A stretch of 15,931 nucleotides of DNA from Candidatus Merdimorpha stercoravium. Its GTDB lineage: Bacteria; Bacteroidota; Bacteroidia; Flavobacteriales; UBA1820. Shown piece by piece: positions 7,012 through 15,192 of the stretch (position 1 is the stretch's first letter; the number at the start of each line of letters is the position of its first letter). Where the stretch lies: the NCBI GenBank assembly GCA_018715295.1, contig DVLY01000019.1, positions 1 to 15,931 of the forward strand, in the 5' to 3' direction. The position numbers were made by a program, and so were the translations under genes. Below the pieces are notes generated by a model, which was not told the DNA's origin, ran no database searches, and saw only the letters and a program-made list of their open reading frames with translations.

Positions 7012-8142
7012 ATGAAGGAAATCCGCATGGTAGACCTGAAAGGTCAGTATGAAAAGATCAAAGAGGAAGTGGACGCCGCCGTGGTGTCCGTGATGGGTTC
7101 CAGCGCCTTTGTCAACGGGCCGGAAGTATCGGCCTTCCAGCAGGAACTCGAAGCCTATCTGGGCGTAAAGCATGTCATCCCCTGCGGCAACGGCACCGAC
7201 GCGCTGCAAATATCGCTCATGGCCCTCGGTTTGGAGAAAGGCGACGAAGTGATCACGGCCGATTTTACCTTTGCCGCAACGGTCGAAGTAATCGCCTTGT
7301 TGGGCCTCAAGCAAGTTCTGGTCGACGTCGATCGGCGTACCATGACCATCGATCCGGCCGCCGTTGAACGCGCCATCACCCCCCGTACCAAGGCCATTAT
7401 CCCGGTGCACCTCTTCGGACAGACGGCCGACATGGCACCCCTGTTGGCTTTGGCTGAAAAGCATCACCTGGCCATCGTCGAGGACACGGCCCAAGCCATC
7501 GGAGCGGAATACATCTTCCCCGACGGCACGGCCAAGAAAGCAGGCACGATCGGCACCCTGGGAGCCACCTCGTTCTTCCCCTCCAAAAACCTGGGCTGCT
7601 ACGGGGACGGCGGAGCTATCTTTACCAACGACGACCAGTTGGCCCACCGGGTACGCGGGATCGTCAACCACGGCATGTACCGCCGCTATTACCACGACGA
7701 AATCGGGGTCAATTCCCGTTTGGACAGCATACAGGCCGCGATCCTGCGCATCAAACTCCGCCACCTGGACCAGTACAACTCAGCCCGTCGTGCGGCGGCT
7801 GCCATGTACGACCGAGCGCTGGCCGGCGGCGGGAAGGTAGTTACCCCTTATGTGGCTCCGTACAGCCGCCACGTATTCCACCAGTACACGCTCCAACTGG
7901 CCGACGGGGTGGATCGCGAGGGGCTCATCGCCCACTTGAATGCCAAGGGTATCCCGGCCATGATCTACTATCCGGTAGCCCTGCGCAAGCAGAAGGCTTA
8001 CGACACCCACGATTACGACGATACACAGTTCCCCAATTCCGATTTTCTGGTGCAGCGGGTCGTTTCCCTGCCCATGCACACCGAACTCGACCAGCAGATG
8101 GTGGACTACATCGCTGGAGCGGTACTCGAATATGTCAAGTAA
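7012..8142 (+). CDS. DegT/DnrJ/EryC1/StrS-family sugar aminotransferase
   Basis: The 376-residue PLP enzyme is of the type that aminates nucleotide-linked keto-sugars for surface polysaccharides. Its N terminus (MVDLKGQYEKIKEEV) resembles WbpE/WlbC-like UDP-sugar 3-aminotransferases. Family marks are C-G-N-G-T-D-A-L (58-65), A-D-F-T-F-A-A-T (83-90), V-E-D-T-A-Q-A-I-G-A (156-165, with PLP-pyridine-binding Asp158), and F-F-P-S-K-N-L-G-C-Y-G-D-G-G (188-201) with catalytic Lys192. N-S-R-L-D-S-I-Q-A-A (234-243) is also typical. The frame is open to 6931, but the ATG at 7012 begins the conserved region and lies after the promoter. Its exact sugar is unknown, and no glycosyltransferase or other polysaccharide gene lies in the window. 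It is a lone plus-strand gene with its own promoter and a palindromic terminator. Confidence 0.9.
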   Translation: MKEIRMVDLKGQYEKIKEEVDAAVVSVMGSSAFVNGPEVSAFQQELEAYLGVKHVIPCGNGTDALQISLMALGLEKGDEVITADFTFAATVEVIALLGLKQVLVDVDRRTMTIDPAAVERAITPRTKAIIPVHLFGQTADMAPLLALAEKHHLAIVEDTAQAIGAEYIFPDGTAKKAGTIGTLGATSFFPSKNLGCYGDGGAIFTNDDQLAHRVRGIVNHGMYRRYYHDEIGVNSRLDSIQAAILRIKLRHLDQYNSARRAAAAMYDRALAGGGKVVTPYVAPYSRHVFHQYTLQLADGVDREGLIAHLNAKGIPAMIYYPVALRKQKAYDTHDYDDTQFPNSDFLVQRVVSLPMHTELDQQMVDYIAGAVLEYVK

Positions 8143-8154
8143 AACCGCAGCGTG

Positions 8155-8210
8155 AGGCGGACAAGCAAAAGGCCGGGGGCATATGCCCCCGGCCTTTTGC
8201 TTGTCCGCCT
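8155..8210. terminator. Long perfect palindrome, bidirectional terminator between convergent genes
   Basis: Two 28-base arms (8155-8182 and 8183-8210) are perfectly complementary with no central spacer. The core GGCCGGGGGCAT pairs with ATGCCCCCGGCC and is flanked by AAAA and TTTT. The dyad then continues into an outer AGGCGGACAAGC stem. It begins 12 bases after the DegT stop and faces the end of the ferredoxin-like gene, which has no other good terminator, so it probably serves both strands. Confidence 0.82.
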
Positions 8211-8287
8211 GCCTGCACGCCACGGACGGAAGACCCCGGAACGAACCGCATGAAACCTTTTCGTCCCGGGAAGTGCCGGAATGCCGG

Positions 8288-9079
8288 TCATAAAAAAAAC
8301 TCCGGCTCCCTTCGCGCCGAGAAATGCGTATGGAGAAACTCGCTGAACGGCGTATCGAACACCCGTGCCTGCGCGGGACAATCCTTCACACACGCGCAGC
8401 ATTTGATGCAGCGCCCCTTGTCCGTGTCTATCGATCCGTCCGCCGCCCGGAAGATAGCCTGGGTAGGGCAACGTTTGAGGCAGCTCCCGCACTGCAGACA
8501 TTTCTCCGGAAGTGTGATCGGCGCCTGAGGAGTGGAAGGCTTCAGCGCCTTGTACGGCCGGGAACCTTTTACGGGAAAATCGCAGGCCTGCTCCGGCGAT
8601 CCGCAGCGATGCAGTTTTCCCATCACCGCAGCGGCGAAATCCCGGCACCTCTTCAAGTCGTCCTCGTCGGGGCGACCCTCGGCTACGGGTAGGGACGGCC
8701 GGCTGTAACTGTGCTCCCCGATGAAAGCCCCCGCCGCCACCGGGATCAAACCCCAGTCTTTCGCCCGGTCGGAGAGCTCCAGCAGCGCATCCTCGTAGTC
8801 CCGATTGCCGTATACCACCAACGCGACCGCCGCCTGTCCCTGTCCCCGCAGCCGGGCCAGGCGCTCCAGGGCCGTCGGCGCCACGCGCCCTCCATATACC
8901 GGAGCCGCGAGGAGGATCAGCGCATCCTGCGGCAAGGCGATCGGGTCGCAGCCCGGATCGCAGGTCAAGTCGATCTCCTCGAGGAGGCCAAGCCCCGTGC
9001 CTCGGGCCACTTCGCGGGCGATCCGCCTCGAAGTATGGGTCGGGGAAAAGTAAACGGTTACGATGCGCGAACAGTTCAT
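8288..9079 (-). CDS. EFR1-type protein: flavodoxin-like domain fused to two [4Fe-4S] ferredoxin motifs
   Basis: The 263-residue protein is predicted to be a cytoplasmic electron carrier. The N-terminal half (about 5-160) is flavodoxin-like: V-Y-F-S-P-T-H-T-S (9-17) matches the FMN phosphate loop, and A-A-P-V-Y-G-G-R (58-65) and V-V-Y-G-N-R-D-Y (88-95) match the other flavin loops. The C-terminal part has two C-x2-C-x2-C-x3-C-P motifs (C194, 197, 200, 204 and C224, 227, 230, 234), each expected to bind a [4Fe-4S] cluster. This order matches the EFR1-family ferredoxins common in anaerobes. The electron donor and acceptor are unknown. It starts 74 bases after the uvrC stop with no promoter motif visible, so read-through from uvrC is likely. 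The strict use of iron-sulfur clusters fits an anaerobic host. Confidence 0.87.
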   Translation of the reverse strand: MNCSRIVTVYFSPTHTSRRIAREVARGTGLGLLEEIDLTCDPGCDPIALPQDALILLAAPVYGGRVAPTALERLARLRGQGQAAVALVVYGNRDYEDALLELSDRAKDWGLIPVAAGAFIGEHSYSRPSLPVAEGRPDEDDLKRCRDFAAAVMGKLHRCGSPEQACDFPVKGSRPYKALKPSTPQAPITLPEKCLQCGSCLKRCPTQAIFRAADGSIDTDKGRCIKCCACVKDCPAQARVFDTPFSEFLHTHFSARREPEFFL

Positions 9080-9117
9080 GGGGATAGGGTTTGTTTTGGG
9101 AAAGGTTTTATCCGAAG

Positions 9118-9141
9118 AAAAATCTCCTATTTACTCGGAGA
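9118..9141 (-). terminator. Weak hairpin with T-tract after uvrC
   Basis: On the minus strand, TCTCC (9141-9137) and GGAGA (9127-9123) form a 5-base stem with a 9-base loop, followed by TTTTT (9122-9118). It starts 12 bases after the uvrC stop. The stem is short, so it is at best a partial terminator that would allow some expression of the ferredoxin-like gene. Confidence 0.3.
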
Positions 9142-9153
9142 AGCCGGGGAATC

Positions 9154-10959
9154 TTAGGCTTTGTCCTTTTGCGAAAAATATTCGGCCACCAGCCGTGCGC
9201 GAGCCGCCCCGATGACCGCCGCGAGGTCTTCGGGCGCAGCACGGCGGATCTTCTCGACCGATCCGAAGTGCGACAGGAGTGCTTCGCGGCTTTTCGTCCC
9301 GATGCCTTTTATCGCGTCCAGACTCGACACCAGGGCACTCTTGGAACGCCGGAGCCGGTGGTGCGTGATGCCGAAACGGTGCGCCTCGTCGCGCAGTTGC
9401 TGGATGATGCGCAGGGTGATCGACCGCCGGTCCAGATAGAGCGGGAGCGGATCGCCCGGATAGAAGATCTCCTCCAGACGTTTGGCCAGTCCGATCATCT
9501 TGACGCGGTCGGCAATGCCCAGTTCGGTGATGATCTCGTACGCCGCGCTGAGTTGCCCTTTTCCGCCGTCCACGATGATCAGGTCCGGGAGCTCCTCCCC
9601 CTCCTCCAGCAGGCGGCTGTACCGGCGGCGGATGACTTCCTGCATGGTGGCGAAGTCGTCCGGTCCCTCGACCGTGCGGACGATGAAGTGCCGGTAGTCC
9701 TTCTTCGAAGGTTTCCCGTCGCGGAAGACCACGCAGGAGGATACCGGATGGGTGCCCTGGATGTTGGAGTTGTCGAAGCATTCGATGTGGCGCGGTTCGA
9801 CAGGCAGTCCCAGGTCGGCTTTCATCGTCTGCATGATCCGGTTGGCATGCGCCTGAGGATCGACGATGCGCTCCTTGTTCATCCGTTCCATGCGCGCCAT
9901 CCGGGCGTTCTTTTCGGAGAGCTCCACCAGTTGCCGTTTGTCCGATTTGGTCGGCACGCGCAGTTTGATCCCTTCGCCCAGCGAAATGTCCAGCGGAAAG
10001 GGCAGCAGGATCTCGCGGGCATTCGAGGCGAACATCCGGCGGATCTCCACGATGGCCAGCGAGAGCAGTTCCTCGTCCGGTTCGTCCATCCGTTTGTCGA
10101 TCTCCATCGTATAGGACTGGATCACCGCTCCGCGCACCACCCGCAAGTAGTTCACGTAGGCATCCTGGCTGTCCGAGACGATGCTGAAGACATCCACGTC
10201 GTTGACCGACGTGCCGGCCACGGTCGAACGGGCCTGGTAGTTTTCCAGGCGGAGGATCTTTTCCTTTACTTTCTGGGCCTGCTCGAAAGCCAGGTCGCGG
10301 GCATAGGCGTTCATCTGCCGGCGCAGGGCGGCGAGCGCTTCGGAGAAATGTCCCCGGATGATCTGCCGCGCCAGGGCGATGTGTTCCAGGTATTGTTCCT
10401 CGCTTTGGTACCCGGCGCAGGGAGCGGCGCAATGCTTGATGTGGTATTCCAGACAGGGGCGGATGCGTCCCTCGGCGATGTTCTTCTCCGACAGGTCGGC
10501 CTTGCAGGTGCGCAAGGGAACCAACTCCCGGATCATCTCCAGCAGGACGTGCGCCGTGGTAACGGCCGGGTAGGGCCCGTAATACTCCGAGCCGTCGTTC
10601 ACCCGCCGGCGGGTGAGGTAGATGCGGGGAAAACGCTCCTTCTTGATGCAGATCCAGGGATAGGTCTTGTCGTCCTTGAGCAGGATGTTGTACCGGGGGC
10701 GGAGGGTTTTGATCAGGTTGTTTTCCAGCAGCAGGGCATCCGCCTCGCTTTGCACCACGATAAAGCGGATGTCGGCGATCTTGGAAACCATCACGCGCGT
10801 CTTGGCGCTTTGGATGTTTTTCCCGAAATAGGACAGTACGCGTCGTTTCAGATTCTTGGCTTTTCCCACATAGAGGATCTTCCCCTGGGCATCGTAGTAG
10901 CGGTAAACGCCCGGGTCCTCGGGAATCGTCTTGAGGATCAGTTCGACGTGTTCGTTCAT
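9154..10959 (-). CDS. uvrC: Excinuclease ABC subunit C (UvrC)
   Basis: The 601-residue nuclease makes the 3' and 5' cuts in nucleotide excision repair with UvrA and UvrB. The GIY-YIG nuclease domain is at the N terminus (G17-V-Y, Y30-V-G, R39/R40) with catalytic Glu79 in L-L-E-N-N-L-I-K. Four cysteines (152, 169, 177, 181) match the spacing of the [4Fe-4S] ligands known in E. coli UvrC. The UvrB-binding UVR motif is at about 213-245. The RNase-H-like endonuclease domain has E-C-F-D-N-S-N-I-Q-G (393-402, Asp396), V-D-G-G-K-G-Q (463-469, Asp464) and T-H-H-R-L-R-R (532-538). A helix-hairpin-helix pair ends the protein (about 547-590). Length is normal for the family. Its ATG overlaps the stop of the upstream S41 protease gene by 4 bases (ATGA), which points to translational coupling. 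Confidence 0.97.
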   Translation of the reverse strand: MNEHVELILKTIPEDPGVYRYYDAQGKILYVGKAKNLKRRVLSYFGKNIQSAKTRVMVSKIADIRFIVVQSEADALLLENNLIKTLRPRYNILLKDDKTYPWICIKKERFPRIYLTRRRVNDGSEYYGPYPAVTTAHVLLEMIRELVPLRTCKADLSEKNIAEGRIRPCLEYHIKHCAAPCAGYQSEEQYLEHIALARQIIRGHFSEALAALRRQMNAYARDLAFEQAQKVKEKILRLENYQARSTVAGTSVNDVDVFSIVSDSQDAYVNYLRVVRGAVIQSYTMEIDKRMDEPDEELLSLAIVEIRRMFASNAREILLPFPLDISLGEGIKLRVPTKSDKRQLVELSEKNARMARMERMNKERIVDPQAHANRIMQTMKADLGLPVEPRHIECFDNSNIQGTHPVSSCVVFRDGKPSKKDYRHFIVRTVEGPDDFATMQEVIRRRYSRLLEEGEELPDLIIVDGGKGQLSAAYEIITELGIADRVKMIGLAKRLEEIFYPGDPLPLYLDRRSITLRIIQQLRDEAHRFGITHHRLRRSKSALVSSLDAIKGIGTKSREALLSHFGSVEKIRRAAPEDLAAVIGAARARLVAEYFSQKDKA

Positions 10960-11996
10960 GGGTTTTGTGCCGCGGAAGCCGCGTCGATGATTTCTTTGGC
11001 GCGCTCGATCATCGAGTCGATACCGTCTCGGGAAAGGTTTACATCCAGCGCGCAGCGCTCGTCGGGGTCTACCCCCCGTTCAAAACATACCCCGCGGGCA
11101 TCGGCTCCCTGGCTGGTGCTCAGGCGCAGCGTCCACCCTCCCGGCAGCACGCAGTCCATCGGCAGGCCCGCACCCCCGCCGGTGGAATCGCCCAGGACGA
11201 TGACCTGGGGGAATTCCTTGACCATCGTTACGAAGAACGAGGTAGCACTGTAACATTTCCGGTTGGTGAGCACCACGATCGGTTTTTTGTATCCGGGACC
11301 CTTCGGGGAGGAGTAGTGATCCTGGTAGGGGGTAAAGTCGCCGTGCCCCGGGCCGTTTTTGTACCGCATGCGGTAGGTCAGCCGCCGGGTATCGGCCAGG
11401 AAGTCGGCCAGGTATTCCGCATTGTCGAGCGCCCCGCCGCCATTGTCCCTCAGGTCCAGGATGATCCCATCGGTCTGGGCGAAGCGGTCCAGGATCAGGC
11501 CGATGTAGGACGGAGAGGCGTTGAACGACTCGTAGTAGATGTAGCCGTATTTCCCGCCGTCCAGCAGGCTGTTTTTCAGTCCGCCCGAGGCCCAGTAATC
11601 CTCGCGCAGGTAGTTGCGCTCCACCACCGAATAGTCGAAGTTGGCCGGGGCGTCGAGGTACCACTTCCAGTAACGGGAGTAGTTGAAGCCCACGCTCATA
11701 TTGACATGGCCGTCTTCCAGTTCGTACAGCATGTCGGAGAGGGTTTCGCACAGGTAGTATCCCTCCATGTCTTCGGTTACCTGCTGGCTGTACTTCTGGT
11801 AGGCGGCGTCCCAGTCGATGTCTTTCAGTTCGAGGAAGGAATATTTTTCATCGACCGTTTTCCAGACGGCATCGAAGATCTCCCGCCGGGAAAAATCGTC
11901 CGGGTCGGAGTCCATGAAGATACGCTCGCAGCCCCACATCAAGGGAAGGCACAGAGCCAGAGTCGCGATCGAAGTTTTGTATGCTCGGAGGTTCAT
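10956..11996 (-). CDS. S41-family serine peptidase, probable lipoprotein
   Basis: The 346-residue protein has a hydrophobic leader ending at Cys23 (L-M-W-G-C). This is an acceptable but not ideal lipobox, so it is likely anchored in the envelope. The C-terminal two thirds form a tail-specific-protease (S41) domain: I-L-D-L-R-D-N-G-G-G (179-188) is the family core, and V-L-T-N-R-K-C-Y-S-A-T-S-F-F (242-255) supplies the probable nucleophile Ser250. L-G-D-S-T-G-G-G (268-275) is the conserved strand that follows. No PDZ domain is seen between the N-terminal cap and the protease core, unlike CtpA/Prc. The 51-base spacing to the upstream barrel-like gene and the 4-base overlap with uvrC place it in the middle of a minus-strand operon. 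The substrate is unknown, and some Bacteroidota relatives act on peptides or scavenged proteins. Confidence 0.85.
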   Translation of the reverse strand: MNLRAYKTSIATLALCLPLMWGCERIFMDSDPDDFSRREIFDAVWKTVDEKYSFLELKDIDWDAAYQKYSQQVTEDMEGYYLCETLSDMLYELEDGHVNMSVGFNYSRYWKWYLDAPANFDYSVVERNYLREDYWASGGLKNSLLDGGKYGYIYYESFNASPSYIGLILDRFAQTDGIILDLRDNGGGALDNAEYLADFLADTRRLTYRMRYKNGPGHGDFTPYQDHYSSPKGPGYKKPIVVLTNRKCYSATSFFVTMVKEFPQVIVLGDSTGGGAGLPMDCVLPGGWTLRLSTSQGADARGVCFERGVDPDERCALDVNLSRDGIDSMIERAKEIIDAASAAQNP

Positions 11997-12047
11997 CGTT
12001 TCTTTTCTTTTTTTTGTCTTCGGTTTTTCTTTTCGGCACGGGGAGCA

Positions 12048-12893
12048 TTACAGGTTCATGTACAGCAGGAACGAGAGGCTGTGCACGGCTTGCCGCACCC
12101 GGTTGAGGTGCGTGTCGAAATCGTATCGCCAACTATAAGCGGCTTCCCAGGCATTGCCGTTGCGCATCGGATGATAGAGCCCCACCCGGGTTTGCGCCAT
12201 GCCGTACCCGCCCAGGGAAGCGACCCGTACGTTGTCCATCCGCCCTCCGGGGAAAGGCAGGGAATACGACGGCCGGGCGACCACCGCCAGGATGTCGTAC
12301 GAAAAAGCACCCGTGAGGCGGTACTCCCTCCGTCCCATCCGGAAAGGGTATTCGGCGTGGACTTTCGGGGCGAGGCCGGCGTGGAAAAAGTAATTGGCCT
12401 GGCTGTTGGAAAAGATCAGGATCTCGTTGTAGTAGGCCTGAAGGCTGAATTGCCCGCCGAGAAATACGCTCCAGCGAGCTCCCGGCCGGGAGACGAGCCG
12501 CAGGTATTCCCCTTCCAACGCTCCGGAGTAGCGGTTGGCTATCCGGGAGTTGTAGTTGGGCAGGTGGGCCGAGAGGAGCGAGGGCGAGAAAGTCCCCATC
12601 GGAACGATGATGCCCGAATCGTCGTTCAGTTCTCCCGAAGGGAAGATGTTCATGAATCCGTACCCCCCCCAAAGCGACACCCCCCACAGGCTTTTGGGTC
12701 CCCGGTTGCGGAATCCCACCGTCAGCCCGGCCTCCAGGCCGCTGACCGGCGTATCTCCGATGCTTTGGTCATTGACCAGGATGTAATCCGCCATCGGCCC
12801 GAAATACACCTCGCGCCGATGCGGTTGCCCCGTACAAATATCCGCCCCTGCCAGGATCAGCAGCAGGAGCCATACGTACCTTTTTTCCTTCAT
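12048..12893 (-). CDS. Exported protein, predicted outer-membrane beta-barrel, function unknown
   Basis: I do not recognise a named family. The 281-residue product has a signal peptide (K-E-K-R-Y then W-L-L-L-L-I-L-A-G-A, cleavage near residue 22-23). It then runs as alternating polar and hydrophobic short strands rich in Gly, Tyr, Phe and Ser, as in an 8-12 stranded barrel. It ends in S-F-L-L-Y-M-N-L, and a terminal beta strand of this kind is usual for outer-membrane insertion. It has no cysteine in the mature part, which also fits. G6 and G8 runs occur in the coding strand around codons 70-77. It starts 79 bases after the rel stop and 51 bases before the S41 gene, with no promoter motif in either gap, so it may be read from the rel transcript. 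Confidence 0.65.
   Translation of the reverse strand: MKEKRYVWLLLLILAGADICTGQPHRREVYFGPMADYILVNDQSIGDTPVSGLEAGLTVGFRNRGPKSLWGVSLWGGYGFMNIFPSGELNDDSGIIVPMGTFSPSLLSAHLPNYNSRIANRYSGALEGEYLRLVSRPGARWSVFLGGQFSLQAYYNEILIFSNSQANYFFHAGLAPKVHAEYPFRMGRREYRLTGAFSYDILAVVARPSYSLPFPGGRMDNVRVASLGGYGMAQTRVGLYHPMRNGNAWEAAYSWRYDFDTHLNRVRQAVHSLSFLLYMNL
12663..12670 (-). repeat. G8 homopolymer tract inside the barrel-like gene
   Basis: The coding strand reads T-GGGGGGGG-T across codons for Trp75-Gly76-Gly77. A G6 run (12680-12685) lies 9 bases upstream in the same gene. Gain or loss of one G would shift the frame about a quarter of the way into the protein. In this copy the frame is intact. Confidence 0.85.
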
Positions 12894-12972
12894 GCTATGC
12901 TTCGTTTCGTCTTCTTCGCCTTTTCGTCCGGTGGTAGGGGAGGTATTTCACCCCAGTCTGTCCGTCCGGAGT

Positions 12973-15192
12973 TCATTTGATGCTTACCGACTTGACCGTG
13001 TCGATCTGTTGGATCTTTTCTACCAGTTTTTTGAGCTGGAGGCGGTTCTTGAGCACCATCGACACCTCGCCGTTGAACATGCCCGCCTTGCTCTTGATGG
13101 AGATCGAGTCGATGTTGATGCCCATCTCCTCGGAAATGATCTGTGTCAGGTGGTTCAGCACCCCGACGCTGTCCACGCCCGTCACGTCGAGGGTTACGCG
13201 CGCCTCTTCCTGGGTCGAATCGATCCATTTGGCCGTCAGCACCCGGTATCCGTAGTTGGACAGCATGTCGGTAGCATTGAGGCAGTCCTTGCGGTGTACC
13301 ACGATGCCTTTGCCCACGGTAACGAAACCGAATACATCGTCGCCCGGCTGCGGGTTGCAGCAGGAAGCGAGCGTATAGCTGAATTTGTCTTCGTTGTCCC
13401 CGAAGACCAAGCGGTCGTAGTGCGGTTTTTCCTCGGCAGCCGCCGGACGTACCGCCGCCCCGACGATCGGGGCACGGCGCAGCAGGTTGGTAAAGAACCC
13501 ACCCCGTCCCGCCACGAACTGTTTGAGCGTATTGTTGTCCACCAGGCCTTTGCCGAAGCGGTAGAACATGTCCTGCGAATTTTCGGCCTTCAGGTAAGCC
13601 ACCAGTTCGTTGACTGTCTTTTCGGTCAGGTCGATCTTCAGGTGCTTGAGTTTGCGCTCGAGGATCTCCCGCCCGTAGCGGGCCGTTTCGCGTACATCCT
13701 CGTTCAGGGCAGCCTTGATCTTGTTGCGCGCCCGGGTGGTCTTGACAAATTCGAGCCACTGGGCCTTCGGTTTCTGGTTCTTGCCGGTGATGATCTCCAC
13801 CTGGTCGCCGCTCTGCAGAATGTAGTTCAGCGGCACCAGCGTACCGTTCACCTTCGCCCCCAGGCAGCGCGTGCCGATGGCACTGTGGATCGCGAAAGCA
13901 AAGTCGAGCGCCGTCGCCCCTTTGGGCAGGCTGCGCAGATCGCCTTTGGGGGTGAAGACGAAGATCTCGCCCACCAGCAGGTTCAGTTTGAACTCATTAA
14001 CCAGGTCGGCCGCATTCACTTCCGCCTGTTCCAGAGTATCGCGCACTTTGGCGATCCATTCGTCCATGTATTTGTCCGAAGGCTCGCCGGCGTGTTTGTA
14101 TTTGTAGTGGGCCGCATAGCCCTTCTCGGCCAGTTCGTTCATCCGTTCGGAGCGGATCTGCACCTCTACCCAGCGGTTTTCGGGTCCCATCACGGTGATG
14201 TGCAGCGCCTCGTAGCCGGTCGATTTCGGAGTGGCGATCCAGTCGCGCAGGCGGCCCGGGTTGGGGTGGAATTTGTCCGTAACGATCGAGTAGATCTTCC
14301 AGGCGCAGAACTTTTCCTGTTCCTCGGGGCATTTGTAAACGATACGGATCGCAAAACGGTCGTACACCTCGTCGAAGCTCACCCCCTTGTTGACCATCTT
14401 TTTGTAGATGGAGTAGATGGACTTGTTGCGCCCGGTGATGGTGTAGTCCAGGTCTTCGCGGTCCAGCATATCCTTAACCTCGGCGATAAAACGGGCAATG
14501 TACGCCTTTTGCGCCTGATCCGACTCGCGCAGCAGCCGGACGATGTTCTCGTAGGCCTCCGGCTCGGTGTACTTGAGCGAGAGGTCCTCCATCTCCGTCT
14601 TGATGTTGTACAGTCCCAGCCGGTGCGCCAGCGGAGCGTAGATGTAGAGTGTTTCCGAAGCGATCTTCTGTTGTTTCTGACGGATCATCGCCCCCATGGT
14701 CTGCATGTTGTGCAGGCGGTCGGCCAGTTTGATCAGGATCACGCGGATGTCGTTGGAGATGGTGATGAGCATCTTGCGGAAATTTTCCGCCTGAACGCTC
14801 ACGTTGGAGTCCGAGATGCCCGATATTTTGGTCAGCCCGTCGATGATCCGGGCAATGGTCGGGCCGTACTCCCGTTCGATGTCCTCCAAGGTAACGTCCG
14901 TGTCTTCCACCACGTCGTGCAGCAAGGCCGAAGCGATGGCGGTGGCATCCAGGCTCATCTGCGTAGCCACGATCGTCGCCACGGCGATCGGGTGGAAGAT
15001 ATACGGTTCGCCCGAGCGGCGCCGCTGGTGGCGGTGTGCTTCGGCCGCTTGCTTGAAAGCCTTGTGGATCAGCGCCAGATCCTCCCGGCTCAAGGCGTGC
15101 GGAATGGACTGCAACAGCCTGCGGTAAGCCTTGAGGATGTCGAGGGCTTCCTTGTGGGATATTTCGGGAACCGGAGCTTTGCTTGGTGGCAT
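12973..15192 (-). CDS. rel: Bifunctional (p)ppGpp synthetase/hydrolase (Rel/SpoT)
   Basis: The 739-residue long RSH protein makes and destroys the stringent-response alarmone. The hydrolase domain (about 40-200) has F-H-P (66-68), L-L-H-D-V-V-E-D (90-97) and I-K-L-A-D-R-L-H-N-M (154-163), so its HD metal site is complete. The synthetase domain (about 245-360) has G-R-N-K-S-I-Y-S-I-Y (254-263), Y-D-R-F-A-I-R (277-283), R-L-R-D-W (314-318) and V-E-V-Q-I-R (342-347). The R-x-R-D loop is the basic form found in bifunctional enzymes, as opposed to the acidic E-x-D-D of synthetase-only RelA. TGS (about 407-467), a zinc-finger/RIS segment with C611-C612 and H633/C637, and ACT (about 665-739) follow. 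Both activities should be intact. It is downstream of, but separated by a terminator from, the atpD-atpC operon. Confidence 0.96.
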   Translation of the reverse strand: MPPSKAPVPEISHKEALDILKAYRRLLQSIPHALSREDLALIHKAFKQAAEAHRHQRRRSGEPYIFHPIAVATIVATQMSLDATAIASALLHDVVEDTDVTLEDIEREYGPTIARIIDGLTKISGISDSNVSVQAENFRKMLITISNDIRVILIKLADRLHNMQTMGAMIRQKQQKIASETLYIYAPLAHRLGLYNIKTEMEDLSLKYTEPEAYENIVRLLRESDQAQKAYIARFIAEVKDMLDREDLDYTITGRNKSIYSIYKKMVNKGVSFDEVYDRFAIRIVYKCPEEQEKFCAWKIYSIVTDKFHPNPGRLRDWIATPKSTGYEALHITVMGPENRWVEVQIRSERMNELAEKGYAAHYKYKHAGEPSDKYMDEWIAKVRDTLEQAEVNAADLVNEFKLNLLVGEIFVFTPKGDLRSLPKGATALDFAFAIHSAIGTRCLGAKVNGTLVPLNYILQSGDQVEIITGKNQKPKAQWLEFVKTTRARNKIKAALNEDVRETARYGREILERKLKHLKIDLTEKTVNELVAYLKAENSQDMFYRFGKGLVDNNTLKQFVAGRGGFFTNLLRRAPIVGAAVRPAAAEEKPHYDRLVFGDNEDKFSYTLASCCNPQPGDDVFGFVTVGKGIVVHRKDCLNATDMLSNYGYRVLTAKWIDSTQEEARVTLDVTGVDSVGVLNHLTQIISEEMGINIDSISIKSKAGMFNGEVSMVLKNRLQLKKLVEKIQQIDTVKSVSIK

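Noticed and set aside
9091..12980. Two long plus-strand frames (720 and 671 codons) opposite uvrC, the S41 gene and the barrel-like gene
   Set aside because: They are shadows of three genes with clear motifs or signal peptides, and they cross gene borders and promoterless gaps.
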